Positions 29,301 through 37,965 of a stretch of 64,000 bases of DNA are shown here, piece by piece. The notes under the pieces are model-generated. The model did not search any database and was not told the DNA's origin. It saw nothing but the letters and a program-made list of their open reading frames with translations. How positions within the stretch are numbered: the first letter of the stretch is position 1; every line of letters begins with the position of its first letter. The stretch comes from Pseudanabaena minima (GTDB taxonomy: Bacteria; Cyanobacteriota; Cyanobacteriia; Pseudanabaenales; Pseudanabaenaceae). A program made the translations under genes and the position numbers. Location: contig NZ_CP159508.1 of the NCBI RefSeq assembly GCF_051131155.1, positions 806,001 to 870,000 on the forward strand, read 5' to 3'.

Positions 29301-31461
29301 TTTGAGCCTGAGTTTTCTGTTCTATTTCTGCATAGTTCTGCAAATCAATTATAGTTAATTCTATTGATTTGGGAGCATTGATGACTTGCACAGGGTTGCC
29401 ATTTTCGGCAATATAACTAGTACGAATAATTTCATGGCGTATAGCGATCGCATCAAGAGCTTGCTGCAACACCTCTACTTGGAGTTCGCCGATTAACTGA
29501 AAAGCATCTTGGATGTTATACAAAGAGCTATTTGGCTCTAATTGATCCAAAATCCATAGGCGTTGCTGAGCAAAAGACAATTTTATATTAGTGGATTCAT
29601 TTCTTGGAGTTATTGTCTGAGACGCTAATAAATCAGGATCTTGGAGCTTCAGTTCAGTGATGATTAGAGCGAGTTCAGCAATTGTCGAATTCGCAAATAG
29701 ATGCCAGAAGGTAACTTCAACGGAGAAAACTTGACGACATCTTGAAATCAATTGGATCGCCAACAGAGAATGTCCGCCGAGATCAAAAAAGTTGTCATGA
29801 ATGCTTACTTTGGGGAGCTGGAATAGTTTAGTCCAAATCGTGACTAAGATCTCTTCAGTAGCATTACGTGGCTCCACAAAATCATCATATGTGGATGCTG
29901 CTATCTGTTGTAGTGACGGTAAAGCAAGGCGATTGATTTTTCCGTTGGGTGTTATGGGCAATGATTCCAAAAATACAAAGAAAGATGGAACCATATAGGT
30001 AGGAAGCTTTTTAAGTAAATTTTGCCGAAGTTCGCGAATAGAAGGACGGCAACCATCTGCAAGAACGATATAGGCAATCAGTTGCTTTGCTCCTGTAGCA
30101 TCGTCATCGACAATGATCGCAGAAGCTTTAACCATGCCAGAATCAAATAGAGCCATTTCAATTTCGCTAATCTCAATACGATAGCCTCGGATCTTTACCT
30201 GAAGGTCTTTTCTGCCCAAAGTCCACAAACAACCATTTGCATCAATGCGTCCTAAATCACCTGTAAAGTAAAAGCGATCGCCATTGCTATGGGTTACAAA
30301 CTTTTCTCTTGTAAGTTCTTCCTTTTGCCAATAGCCTAAAGCAAGATACTGACTCTTAACAACAATTTCACCAACTTCACCCCTAGCGACTTCCATGCGA
30401 TTTTCGTCCACGATTAGGACTTCTACATCATCTATAGGATAGCCCGCAGGTACAACACTGCTATCAAATTGGGTTTGCTTATCAGAAGAAAGACAGCAAA
30501 TCGTTCCTGCCTCAGTAGAACCGATACCAGTGAAAAGAAGTGTATTAGCACTGCAATATTTTTGATACAGAATGAACTCTCGCCTTAACACCATTTCGCC
30601 CCCTAAAATCAATAGGCGAAGATGGGGAAACTGTTCTACTTCCGCCAAACAACTCACAAAACTCCGAAAAATTGTCGGAATCGTATGCATTATGGTAATT
30701 TCTTCACGCACAAGTAGCTTCTCTAACTCTTCTAAGCCATGCTTTTGGATATTGAGAGGATAAAGGGCTGCACCAGAAAGCAAAGCATTAAGAATTCCCC
30801 TAAGCGCTCCCATGACACTGCAAGAATACAACAAAGTCATTCGATCTGTTGGTGAAATCTGATAGGTATGAATCTGATTTCTGATGTTATGAAACAAGTT
30901 GTGTTGACTCTGAAATACGCCTTTTGGATTGCCCGTCGAGCCACTCGTATACAAAATGTAGGCAGGGGTCTCTGGGGGTATGTCGAGATCGAGGTTATCT
31001 CTAGAAGTATTTTGATCAATGTTGTCGATATTAAATACGTTTAACCTGCCTTGTGCAAGATCATTGGCTAAGCTCAGGTTTTGCGTGTTGGAGACAATCA
31101 TTACCGCTTGGGAATCTTGGATAATATAGATTAATCGCGCCAGAGGGAAAGTTGGATCTAAAGGTACATAGGTTTTGCCTATTTTCAGCATGGCAAACAT
31201 TCCTGCAATAAATGCTGCTCCTGTGTCTAAGAGTAGGGCAATTACTTCTGTAGCTTGTCCTTGCTGATGGAGAACTGCTCTTGCCAAAAGATTGGCATCT
31301 TTATTGAGGCGATCATAGGTAATTTGTTCTTGCTTGGTCTTGATTGCCAGATGATTGGGATACTTCTTAACTAGCTGTTGAAATCGACTAGGAATAGACT
31401 GCTCCAGAAAGTCGTTCTGGTCAGTTAAGGATGTTGCCGTTTCTTCGGTAGGTAAAGACAT
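26347..31461 (-). CDS. NRPS, two modules: A(unusual) - PCP - C - A - PCP
   Basis: The 1704-residue synthetase begins with an adenylation domain and no condensation domain, so it can start a chain. Domains: A1 (about 20-540), PCP1 (about 555-625), C (about 645-1085, HHIAADA), A2 (about 1100-1590), PCP2 (about 1610-1680). In A1 the region that normally reads FDxxxxE is SVMGALRGILN (215-225), so the Asp that binds the alpha-amino group is missing; the substrate is likely a non-amino carboxylic acid. A1 keeps YTSGSTGNPKG and NGK, so activity is expected. A2 reads D-V-E-N-L-G-A-V-S-K, which I cannot assign. The C-terminal tail (MDEMEEFEL) looks like a TubC-docking peptide. A 923-base gap precedes it. 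Confidence 0.92.
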   Translation of the reverse strand: MSLPTEETATSLTDQNDFLEQSIPSRFQQLVKKYPNHLAIKTKQEQITYDRLNKDANLLARAVLHQQGQATEVIALLLDTGAAFIAGMFAMLKIGKTYVPLDPTFPLARLIYIIQDSQAVMIVSNTQNLSLANDLAQGRLNVFNIDNIDQNTSRDNLDLDIPPETPAYILYTSGSTGNPKGVFQSQHNLFHNIRNQIHTYQISPTDRMTLLYSCSVMGALRGILNALLSGAALYPLNIQKHGLEELEKLLVREEITIMHTIPTIFRSFVSCLAEVEQFPHLRLLILGGEMVLRREFILYQKYCSANTLLFTGIGSTEAGTICCLSSDKQTQFDSSVVPAGYPIDDVEVLIVDENRMEVARGEVGEIVVKSQYLALGYWQKEELTREKFVTHSNGDRFYFTGDLGRIDANGCLWTLGRKDLQVKIRGYRIEISEIEMALFDSGMVKASAIIVDDDATGAKQLIAYIVLADGCRPSIRELRQNLLKKLPTYMVPSFFVFLESLPITPNGKINRLALPSLQQIAASTYDDFVEPRNATEEILVTIWTKLFQLPKVSIHDNFFDLGGHSLLAIQLISRCRQVFSVEVTFWHLFANSTIAELALIITELKLQDPDLLASQTITPRNESTNIKLSFAQQRLWILDQLEPNSSLYNIQDAFQLIGELQVEVLQQALDAIAIRHEIIRTSYIAENGNPVQVINAPKSIELTIIDLQNYAEIEQKTQAQKILQQESQRPFNLALDTMLRGCLLQLAPQKHILLLVIHHIAADAWSMGILWEELTQLYQAFVTCQDNPLPELLIQYADFTVWQREWLSGKVLDQQLQYWKQQLANVNPVLELPTDFSRPVVQSYRAKIHSVPLPEKLSFSLREFCRREGVTLYMLLLAAFQTLLYRYTGQEDILVGSPIAGRNRAEVERLIGFFVNTVVLRTDLSGDPSFRQLLAKVRSTTLEAYSYQDLHFDKLVEELQPERSLAYNPIFQVMFSVEKSPTWQREFAALTASSFPIESKTVKFDLDVTVLEEGASELIAVWNYKTDLFKPSTIERIAGNFQTLLEGIVANPEQVVSQLPLLTKSEQEQLLSSWNHHPTEYTQEWVQHLFEQQTERTPEAVAVLFESQRLTYRELNSKANQLAHYLRSLGVAADQFVGISLERSLDMIVAILGVLKAGAAYIPLDPAYPSDRLSYMIADANISVLLTQNKWRTQLPFHQAEVVYLDSDWEKIAVCSRENPIRTNTGENLAYVIYTSGSTGKPKGVMISHQALTRFTQTIISEYQITSDDRLLQFASINFDVAVEEIYPSLCTGATLVLRNDEMLSDLRTFFQACNDLQLTVINLPTAYWHDLVAELNVSELPLPESLRLVLIGGEKVLPEPVRSWQKYIVKSGKSDRLQLINAYGPTETTVSATLYRVPNTIDINGEVPIGRPLAHLQTYILDTHLQPVPIGVSGELYIGGDSLARGYLNRPELTNEQFIPNAFSIEVGSRLYKTGDLARYLSDGNIEYLGRIDNQVKIRGFRIELGEIETVLSQHPNIRATVVTAREDSPSNKRLVAYIVADQVQPQVTDLRNFLQEHLPNYMIPSAFVFLESMPITPNGKIDYRSLPAPDPSSLQLDTEFVAPSNAMEESLVNIWADVLGVKRIGIHDNFFDLGGHSLLAIQVISRCRQVFSIEIPLKVLFEQPTIAQLGDRIKTLLWLTEVQQTNTDSTTNQMDEMEEFEL

Positions 31462-32068
31462 CAGGATTTCTCTGGGATGTTACTAGGTTGGAAATGTATA
31501 GCCCTAAAATTATGTCTGGAGCAATGTGTGAATACAATCCGTAGAAGAAGTATAATTGCTCTCCTTTCCTAGGGGGTACATTAATGAATGTAATTTCAAT
31601 TTGGGCAATAGTGAGGAAACCAACAATACTTTAAACTTTACTCTAATCATTGCTAGTTACTGATTAACCTACGCGTCAGAAATCCATAAACCAACTAAAA
31701 GCAAGTAACTACTATAACTGTTTATTCTTAATAAACTGATAATTCTTAATTAAGTTAGAATCAATTTGTTAACATTAAAATACTTTACCAAAAATAGTGT
31801 CTATATTAAAGCTAGATATTATTTATAGTATCTATAGTTTTTTAGTAGTTTTTTAGTAATGGTTACTAGAAAGCAAAAGTTTATAAAAGTAGTGTAATTA
31901 TATTCTAATTTTATAAGTTAAGGCAAGATATTAATTAAAAAATATTTAAGAACTCAATAAAAATTAATTTTAAGTTCGGTTAAACGAAATTAAAAAATGT
32001 TAGAAATCGCTTAGCAATCTCTAACATTTTTCGACATTTGTGTCATGCAAAGCAAGACACAAATGGTT

Positions 32069-32162
32069 ATATAGCAATCCTAAATGGTTTGTGGAAGGAC
32101 ACCCCTTCGGGGTGTCCTTCCACAAACCCAAAAAATCCACAAATGATATAGGACTGCTATAT
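32069..32162. mobile_element. MITE-like nested palindrome
   Basis: Imperfect terminal inverted repeats (ATATAGCAATCCTAAAT and its partner ending AGGACTGCTATAT) enclose a perfect hairpin with arms GTTTGTGGAAGGACACCCC around TTC. It has no coding capacity. Confidence 0.6.
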
Positions 32163-32330
32163 GTTTTATTGCTATGGCAATGCAAGTTTTACTCAGATAC
32201 TTGTGAATTAAAAACTCAATCTAAGGAGGATTTTAAAAGCGCAAAATAGCCTATCTATTTTGTAATTTAGAATAAAACTGTAAATCGTTTACAGGTGAGA
32301 AACTAGTCAAATGTGAGGTAGAAATCTAAA

Positions 32331-32363
32331 GATAAGATATTGTAATTCGTGCAATATCTTATC
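32331..32363 (-). terminator. Hairpin downstream of the 1456-residue NRPS gene
   Basis: GATAAGATATTG (32331-32342) pairs perfectly with CAATATCTTATC (32352-32363). It begins about 22 bases after the stop codon of the gene ending at 32385, without a strong U-run. Confidence 0.55.
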
Positions 32364-32384
32364 TATAAACAGCAGATGTATTTA

Positions 32385-35300
32385 TTAACGAAATTCTTTA
32401 GAAGCAGTCCAAATAATCTGCCCAATCTTCTCAGCATTTTGCTTCATACCTACATCAGCATGGGCGCAGTCAAGCTTATGTAATTCAACTTTTCCTGCTA
32501 TTAATTTCTCCCACCCATAATAAGGGAATAGCCACGATAGATCCGTCCAAAGCACATCTTTTGTCCCTGATTTTAGTCCAGTCTTTGTAGGTGCAGTTAG
32601 CACAACTCTTCCCGAGTAGCCTTTAGAAGTATGATTTCTGGATACTTGAGCAATAGACTCCCATGCTTGAGGTAATATGCGATCATACTCATTTAAAGGT
32701 CTCTTGGGTTTAGGAAGAGATTGCGTAGTCAAAGATTGACTTAACTCTCGCTCACTCTCAGGCTTACTGATCTCTTCCTTAGCATTGAATGAAAACAGTT
32801 TCTCAATAATATATTTACCTTTGTCAGCCAGTGATAGTGGTAGCAATTGCATGAAATGGAATTTAAGTATACTAAGTTTGAGATCGAGTTGACGTAATTT
32901 ATAGTAGGTTTTAGATGGTCCTGGCTTGTCGATTATCGCTAGGAAAGAAACTTTTTTACCCTTATTTTGTAATTGGTGAGCTACTTCCATTGCAACGATG
33001 CCTTCATAGCAGTTCCCTCCAATCAGGTAGGATCCATCTTGAGGAACTGAAAGGAGTTCATCAACTATTACTGAAGCGATCGCTTCAATATAGTTTTCTG
33101 TGGAATGTAGCGGTGTCCAACTACCGCCAGGTATCGTATACACAGGCTGATGCAATCCCAAATTCTTACTAAAATCAGTGTAACCAATCCAAACAAACGG
33201 CTTCGATGATTGCATCTCAGTTGGAGGAACTTCTATGATTAAGCCTCGCTTGCCGATATGCTTACCAATCCGACCACCACATAGAGATAGAAAAGCTCGA
33301 TAGTCTTCAATACTAAGTCCCGTAGGAACATCTTCAGTTAATATTGTTTCCGAAGGTTTTTCGCGCATCCACTTCGCAATTTCGGCGATCGTTCCCATCT
33401 CAAAGAATGAGGAAAGTGGGAAATGGTAATTAAAGACTCTTTCTATTTCCGTAACTAAACGGACTGATAGAAGTGAGTTACCTCCTAGCTCAAAGAAGTT
33501 GGCATTCACACTTATTTCGTTCACACCTAAAAGCTTTTGCCATATGGTTGCTAGTTGTTGCTCTAGCTCATCACGAGGCGAAATCACTTCGATATCCCCT
33601 AGCTTATCTACATCCAAATTGAGTAAGGCTCGACGATCCACCTTGCCATTTGCTGTTAGAGGTAAGGCATCTAAAACAACAAAGCTAGAAGGCACCATAT
33701 AGGATGGTAGCTTGCGTTGAAGAAATCTCCTTAAATCTTCAACATCAATCACCTGATCAGGTTTAGAACTGAGATAGGCAACTAAAATCTTGAAGCCATT
33801 CGGTGCATCTTGACATAACACAATAGAATTATTAACAGCAGGATACTGTTCTAATTGTGTCTCAACTTCGAGAGGTTCAACCCGAAAGCCGCGAATTTTA
33901 ATTTGAAAATCAGATCGACCAATAAACCCGATATTGCCATCGGGTAAATAATAAGCAGTATCTCCTGTTTTATAGAGACGATCTTGGGGATTCTTAGAGA
34001 ACGGATTACGAATAAATCGCTCAGCGGTAATATCTGGACGATTTAAGTAACCACGACTCAGACCAACTCCGCCAATGTACAGTTCACCATTCACTCCAAT
34101 AGGGCAGGGTTGTAAATTAAGATCTAAAACGTAGGTCTGAAGATTAGCGATCGCTCGACCGATAGGAATTTCAGAGTCAGCAGGAAGATCATTCTCGGAG
34201 CTACAGGGATCGTAGATTGTGGCTGTAACAGTTGCTTCAGTGGGACCATAAGCATTGAGCCATCTAGGATAATCCCCGACCAGCGATCGCCATTTTTGGT
34301 AGGTAGCTTTAGAAACTTTCTCTCCTCCCACAATTACGAGACGGAGCTTTTCGGAAAGCGCATGATTTAAAATCGACATACCACTAACCATTTCATTCCA
34401 AAAAGCTGTTGGTAGGTTAATTACTGTAATTGCCTGTTGGTTAAGGCTATCAATGAACTTAGTAATAGAGTTATAAACCTCAGACTGAGCTAAAACGACA
34501 GTTGCCCCATTCAGCAAGGTAGGGAAAATTTCTTCAATAGCAACATCAAAACTAATATTGGAAAACTGTAAAACTCGGTCTTGAGCATTTAACTCATATA
34601 CTTTGCCAACTGCTAGACAGTGGTTAACCATACTACGATGAGAGATAGTAACGCCCTTGGGTTCTCCTGTTGAGCCAGATGTGTAAATGACATATGCCAA
34701 GTTATCTGGGGTCATCGCAATCAAGGGATTATCGTTACTATGCTGAGCAATCGCTTCCCATTCGGTATCTAGAGGAACTATTCTAAAATCATAATCTGAG
34801 AAAGAACCAAGCAGATTAGACTGAGTTAAAATCAAAGAAACCTGAGCATTACGTAATTTAGATGCTCGGCGCTCATGGGGATATTCTGGACTGAGGGGAA
34901 TATAGGCTCCACCAGCCTTAAGTGTACCAAGCATGGCAATCAGCATATCTATTGATCGCTCTACACAGATGGCAACCAAGGTCTCTATACCAATGCCCTG
35001 AGATTGTAAATATTGAGCCAGTTGATTGGCGCGGCTATTAAGTTCGCGATAGGTTAGTTTATCATCTTTATCAATAACAGCGATCGCCTCAGGAGATTTC
35101 TCTACTTGAGTTTCAAATAATTGATGAATGCAAAATTCTGGAATTGGGGTTTGGGTTTTATTCCACTCATACAAGATCTTTTCTAGTTCTAGATTTGTTA
35201 AAAGTGGTAGCTCAGAAATTTTCTGATCAGGATTAGCGACAATTCCTTCTAAAAGATTCTCAAGATGGACGAGCATTCGAGAAATTGTACTGGATTCAAA

Positions 35301-36755
35301 TAGGTCTGCATTATAATCAAATACCATCCCTAGCCCTTCATCTTGCTCCCGCATGACTAAAATCAAGTCGTACTTGGTTTTGCCATGATAAATATAACCA
35401 AATAGGGAAGTGATCGTCAGGTCAGGAAGCTTTACAGAAGCCATACCACGACCATTTGACCAAGGGGGATTGAGCGCAAATTTAACCTGAAACAAAGGCG
35501 ATCGACTATGGCTTAGCCCTGGAGGTAGTTCTTCTACGAGTTTCTCAAAGGGTAGATCCTGATGTGCATTTGCTTCCAGTGATGCTTCACGGACTCGTTT
35601 AAAAAGTTCTCTAAAAGTCGGATTGCCATCAAAATTAATGCGTTGAATTAAGGTATTAGAGAAAAACCCAACTACGCCTTCAGTTTCAACTTCACCTCGA
35701 CCTGCACTAGCAAAACTAATCAGAATATCATTTTGTTGTGAATACCGATGTAGCAATGTCTCAAAGGCAGCGATCAGAGTCATGAACAGCGTCCCTCCCA
35801 ACTTTTGACTTAAGTTGTTGAGGCTTTCATTGAGAGACTTAGGCAACATGCGCGCACGGCGATCGCCTCGATAAGTTTGCACTATCGGTGGACGAGGATG
35901 ATCGGTAGGTAACTTAACTGTAGATAGAGAACCTTCTAGTTTTTGCTTCCAGTAGTTAATCTGGGATTCGAGAACCTCTCCTTGCAGCCATTGACGTTGC
36001 CAATGGGCAAAATCAACGTATTGAATTGCTAATTCCTTCAAAGGGGAAGGCTTGCCTTCAATAAAAGCAGCATAGATTGCAGTGAGATCTTGATAAAAAA
36101 CATCGGAGGAAGCACCATCACAAATAATACAGTGCATATTCCAAACTAGCAGATATTCATCATCACTCAACTGTAGGAGCAGAACCCGCAATATAGGTCC
36201 CTGTGCTAGATTGAAGGGACGACGAGCTTCTTCAGTAGCTAGTCGTAGTGCCTCTGCGTCACGCTCTTCCAGTGGGAGATGTCGCAGATCAACTACAGGC
36301 AGAGTAAGATTGACATCAGGTTCAATCACCTGTGTTGGTTGATCACCTACTGGCGGAAAGCGCGTTCTCAATACTTCATGGCGAAGAGCTACAGCTTGCA
36401 GACTTTTCTCTAACAGTGGAACATTGAGAGCTCCATTAAATCTAACCACGACAGGAACGTTGTTAGAAGAGCTATCAGGTTCAAATTGGTGTAAATACCA
36501 AAGGCGCTGCTGACCAAAGGACAAGGGCAAAGTGCCATTGCGATCAATCTTGACAATAGGAGGAAGCTGAGAACAGTTGGTTCCCGTGGCTTGACGTAGG
36601 AACTGAACAATTTCTGCCTTACGATTTTTGATCTCAGCTAAAAGTTCAGGTGTGACTGCATCTTTAGCAGCTCGATAGCGTAAGCGATCGCCTTCCAGCC
36701 AAAGGTGAACATCTTTCTGGATTAAATCAAACAATAAAGCATCAAGTGTTTTCAT
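32385..36755 (-). CDS. NRPS module: TubC docking - C(HCxxxDG) - A - PCP - TE-like (Cys), duplicate copy
   Basis: This 1456-residue NRPS protein has the same length and domain order as the one at 37966-42336. Domains: TubC docking (1-55), C (about 75-510), A (about 530-1045), PCP (about 1060-1135), TE-like (about 1150-1456). The condensation motif reads HCIICDG at 208-214: the second, catalytic His is Cys. The adenylation domain is intact (YTSGSTGEPKG; NGKVDR), with pocket D-V-E-N-I-G-A-V-T-K, which I cannot assign. The TE-like motif is GNCYEG with Cys1249 in the Ser position. It has lost its overlapping upstream partner; only a relic of that gene's end remains at 36752-36827. It may dock in trans with the 1089-residue C-A-PCP protein, because its TubC domain is nearly identical to the other copy. 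Confidence 0.9.
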   Translation of the reverse strand: MKTLDALLFDLIQKDVHLWLEGDRLRYRAAKDAVTPELLAEIKNRKAEIVQFLRQATGTNCSQLPPIVKIDRNGTLPLSFGQQRLWYLHQFEPDSSSNNVPVVVRFNGALNVPLLEKSLQAVALRHEVLRTRFPPVGDQPTQVIEPDVNLTLPVVDLRHLPLEERDAEALRLATEEARRPFNLAQGPILRVLLLQLSDDEYLLVWNMHCIICDGASSDVFYQDLTAIYAAFIEGKPSPLKELAIQYVDFAHWQRQWLQGEVLESQINYWKQKLEGSLSTVKLPTDHPRPPIVQTYRGDRRARMLPKSLNESLNNLSQKLGGTLFMTLIAAFETLLHRYSQQNDILISFASAGRGEVETEGVVGFFSNTLIQRINFDGNPTFRELFKRVREASLEANAHQDLPFEKLVEELPPGLSHSRSPLFQVKFALNPPWSNGRGMASVKLPDLTITSLFGYIYHGKTKYDLILVMREQDEGLGMVFDYNADLFESSTISRMLVHLENLLEGIVANPDQKISELPLLTNLELEKILYEWNKTQTPIPEFCIHQLFETQVEKSPEAIAVIDKDDKLTYRELNSRANQLAQYLQSQGIGIETLVAICVERSIDMLIAMLGTLKAGGAYIPLSPEYPHERRASKLRNAQVSLILTQSNLLGSFSDYDFRIVPLDTEWEAIAQHSNDNPLIAMTPDNLAYVIYTSGSTGEPKGVTISHRSMVNHCLAVGKVYELNAQDRVLQFSNISFDVAIEEIFPTLLNGATVVLAQSEVYNSITKFIDSLNQQAITVINLPTAFWNEMVSGMSILNHALSEKLRLVIVGGEKVSKATYQKWRSLVGDYPRWLNAYGPTEATVTATIYDPCSSENDLPADSEIPIGRAIANLQTYVLDLNLQPCPIGVNGELYIGGVGLSRGYLNRPDITAERFIRNPFSKNPQDRLYKTGDTAYYLPDGNIGFIGRSDFQIKIRGFRVEPLEVETQLEQYPAVNNSIVLCQDAPNGFKILVAYLSSKPDQVIDVEDLRRFLQRKLPSYMVPSSFVVLDALPLTANGKVDRRALLNLDVDKLGDIEVISPRDELEQQLATIWQKLLGVNEISVNANFFELGGNSLLSVRLVTEIERVFNYHFPLSSFFEMGTIAEIAKWMREKPSETILTEDVPTGLSIEDYRAFLSLCGGRIGKHIGKRGLIIEVPPTEMQSSKPFVWIGYTDFSKNLGLHQPVYTIPGGSWTPLHSTENYIEAIASVIVDELLSVPQDGSYLIGGNCYEGIVAMEVAHQLQNKGKKVSFLAIIDKPGPSKTYYKLRQLDLKLSILKFHFMQLLPLSLADKGKYIIEKLFSFNAKEEISKPESERELSQSLTTQSLPKPKRPLNEYDRILPQAWESIAQVSRNHTSKGYSGRVVLTAPTKTGLKSGTKDVLWTDLSWLFPYYGWEKLIAGKVELHKLDCAHADVGMKQNAEKIGQIIWTASKEFR
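33874..34337. repeat. 464-bp block identical to 39455-39918
   Basis: Comparing the two copies line by line I find no difference over 464 bases, whereas sequence on both sides diverges at once. It covers the A-domain segment from just before the pocket residues 322/330/331 to the A8 region. See the partner entry. Confidence 0.9.
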
Positions 36756-36827
36756 AGCTCGCCCTCTTCATAAAGCTCCTACAGACTGCTTTGGTCTGCT
36801 TCCGCACTTTGTCTCGCCCGAGTTAAT
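36752..36827 (-). pseudogene. Relic of the 3' end of a C-A-PCP NRPS gene
   Basis: Read in the frame that overlaps the downstream start, this stretch gives LTRARQSAEADQSSL, a stop, then ELYEEGEL and the terminal TGA. That matches the end of the 1089-residue C-A-PCP protein (LIWAKQSVEAAQTSL-SDLYEEGEL), including its 4-base overlap with the next ATG. An in-frame TAG at 36779-36781 breaks it. Similarity stops at about 36827, exactly where the MITE-like element begins. It shows that the downstream NRPS gene arose by duplication of a segment that included the end of its neighbour. Confidence 0.85.
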
Positions 36828-36991
36828 TACTGATGTTACGTGGAAGTTTCTAAGACTCTCACCGATGGCAGCCCCTCACCCTTTGGGCGAGGGGAACAAG
36901 AATTTTTTGTGTTTTGCTCCCCCTCTCCTCTCTAAGAGAGGAGGCTGGGGGGGTGAGGGCAATCTTTGTTCTACGTAACATCAGTTAATTA
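36823..36991. mobile_element. MITE-like element with terminal inverted repeats
   Basis: Ends TTAATTACTGATGTTACGTG (36823-36842) and its inverted partner ACGTAACATCAGTTAATTA (36973-36991) enclose about 130 bases containing smaller hairpins (CCCCTCACCC/GGGCGAGGGG; CTCCTCTCT/AGAGAGGAG). It has no coding capacity. The same end occurs at 18431-18449. It sits at the edge of the duplicated segment. Confidence 0.7.
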
Positions 36992-37062
36992 TGTAAAAAA
37001 TATAACTGATGTATATAGATGAATCGCAAAATTCCAGAATATATCAAGATCTATGTCAGTCT

Positions 37063-37146
37063 AATTTGATACATCCTTTCTAGCCTTTACAATTTGATAC
37101 ATCCTTTCTAGCCTTTACAATTTGATACAGCCTTTCTAGCCTTTAC
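37063..37146. repeat. Three tandem copies of a 28-bp unit
   Basis: Units start at 37063, 37091 and 37119 (AATTTGATACATCCTTTCTA and eight more bases); the third differs by one base. They overlap the 3' end of the methyltransferase gene, whose stop codon falls in the second unit. There are no spacers, so this is not a CRISPR array. Confidence 0.9.
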
Positions 37147-37920
37147 AATAAATGCCATATATGGCCATTTAAATCGTCCTCTGATGATATTGTCTAAAGT
37201 TTTACTTAGTTTTATTTTTAGCTGATGCGGAATTCTCCATTCTAAAAAGTAGGGATAGATATTTAGCCCAAAACGAGATGTGCCAATATTTTGTAACTGC
37301 TTTGAGTTCAATAAAGCCACAATAGATTTTTCATCAAATGGTCTACTCAAATCATCATAGCTTTCTGCTTGAATGTCGCGACCCTTAATTTTTTTGACAA
37401 GCTTTGCCCTTAGTCTTCTATGCCAAGCAAAAAAGCTGTTTTTGTTCATTAATGACATGATAATTTGTCCATTCGGTTTTAAAACTCTAATCATCTCTGC
37501 AAGAGATTCATCGATTTCGTCTCGAGGAACATACTCTAAAGCTCCCATACAAAGCACTACATCAAAGAAAGCATCAGGGAATTCCAGCTTTTGAAGCTTG
37601 CCAACAGAAAAGTGTGTAGAACTTAGATGACCAAAATTATTGATACATTCTTCGATCATCTTTTCGGAAATATCAATTCCAAAAAATTCAAATCCTTTCT
37701 CTATGGAATATTTAGCCATCATTCCAGGACCACAACCAACATCTAAGATTGTTGCTTGATCGTATTTATTTAATGATTCAAGAACTATTTCTAAGCGTCG
37801 ATTAAAAAAATAGGAAAAGAAAGATCCATCATTATAAGCATTAGCATATCCCTCAGCAACTGAATCAAAGTGAGTAGAGACTTTCTGATCTAGATCTGGA
37901 TTATTTAAGTTGTTCATCAA
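37108..37920 (-). CDS. Class I SAM-dependent methyltransferase
   Basis: The 270-residue soluble protein has SAM motif I ILDVGCGPGMMAKY (about 58-71), the acidic residue of motif II (FFGIDIS), and motif IV/post-II FDVVLCMGALEYVPRDE. The remainder fits a small-molecule methyltransferase (UbiE/Coq5-like superfamily). It lies 45 bases downstream of a 1456-residue NRPS gene on the same strand, so O-, N- or C-methylation of the peptide or a precursor is the simplest role. Tandem 28-bp repeats have slightly changed the C-terminal end: the last residues and stop come from the repeat. Confidence 0.85.
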   Translation of the reverse strand: MMNNLNNPDLDQKVSTHFDSVAEGYANAYNDGSFFSYFFNRRLEIVLESLNKYDQATILDVGCGPGMMAKYSIEKGFEFFGIDISEKMIEECINNFGHLSSTHFSVGKLQKLEFPDAFFDVVLCMGALEYVPRDEIDESLAEMIRVLKPNGQIIMSLMNKNSFFAWHRRLRAKLVKKIKGRDIQAESYDDLSRPFDEKSIVALLNSKQLQNIGTSRFGLNIYPYFLEWRIPHQLKIKLSKTLDNIIRGRFKWPYMAFIVKARKAVSNCKG

Positions 37921-37965
37921 ATTTATGATTAATTTCTATCTATATATAGGACAAAAAATTGAACT

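Larger units (their letters stand above)
31462..32384. repeat. AT-rich intergenic region with nested palindromes
   Basis: No gene is supported. Positions 31462-31980 are very AT-rich and may hold the promoter of the 1704-residue NRPS gene. Repeats follow: a hairpin at about 31996-32034 (AAAATGTTAGA..., loop region CGCTTAG), another at 32036-32065 (CATTTGTGTC arms), a nested element at 32069-32162 with ends ATATAGCAATCCT/AGGACTGCTATAT enclosing a long GTTTGTGGAAGGACACCCC palindrome, and a decayed copy of the TTTTAAAAGC-hairpin repeat at about 32204-32275. A terminator-like hairpin is listed separately. Confidence 0.65.

Noticed and set aside
32040..32249. 69-codon plus-strand open frame
   Set aside because: Lies in nested palindromic repeats and has no ribosome-binding site or recognisable protein.
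37063..37146. Possible CRISPR array (28-bp repeats)
   Set aside because: The units are directly adjacent with no spacers, and no cas gene is present.
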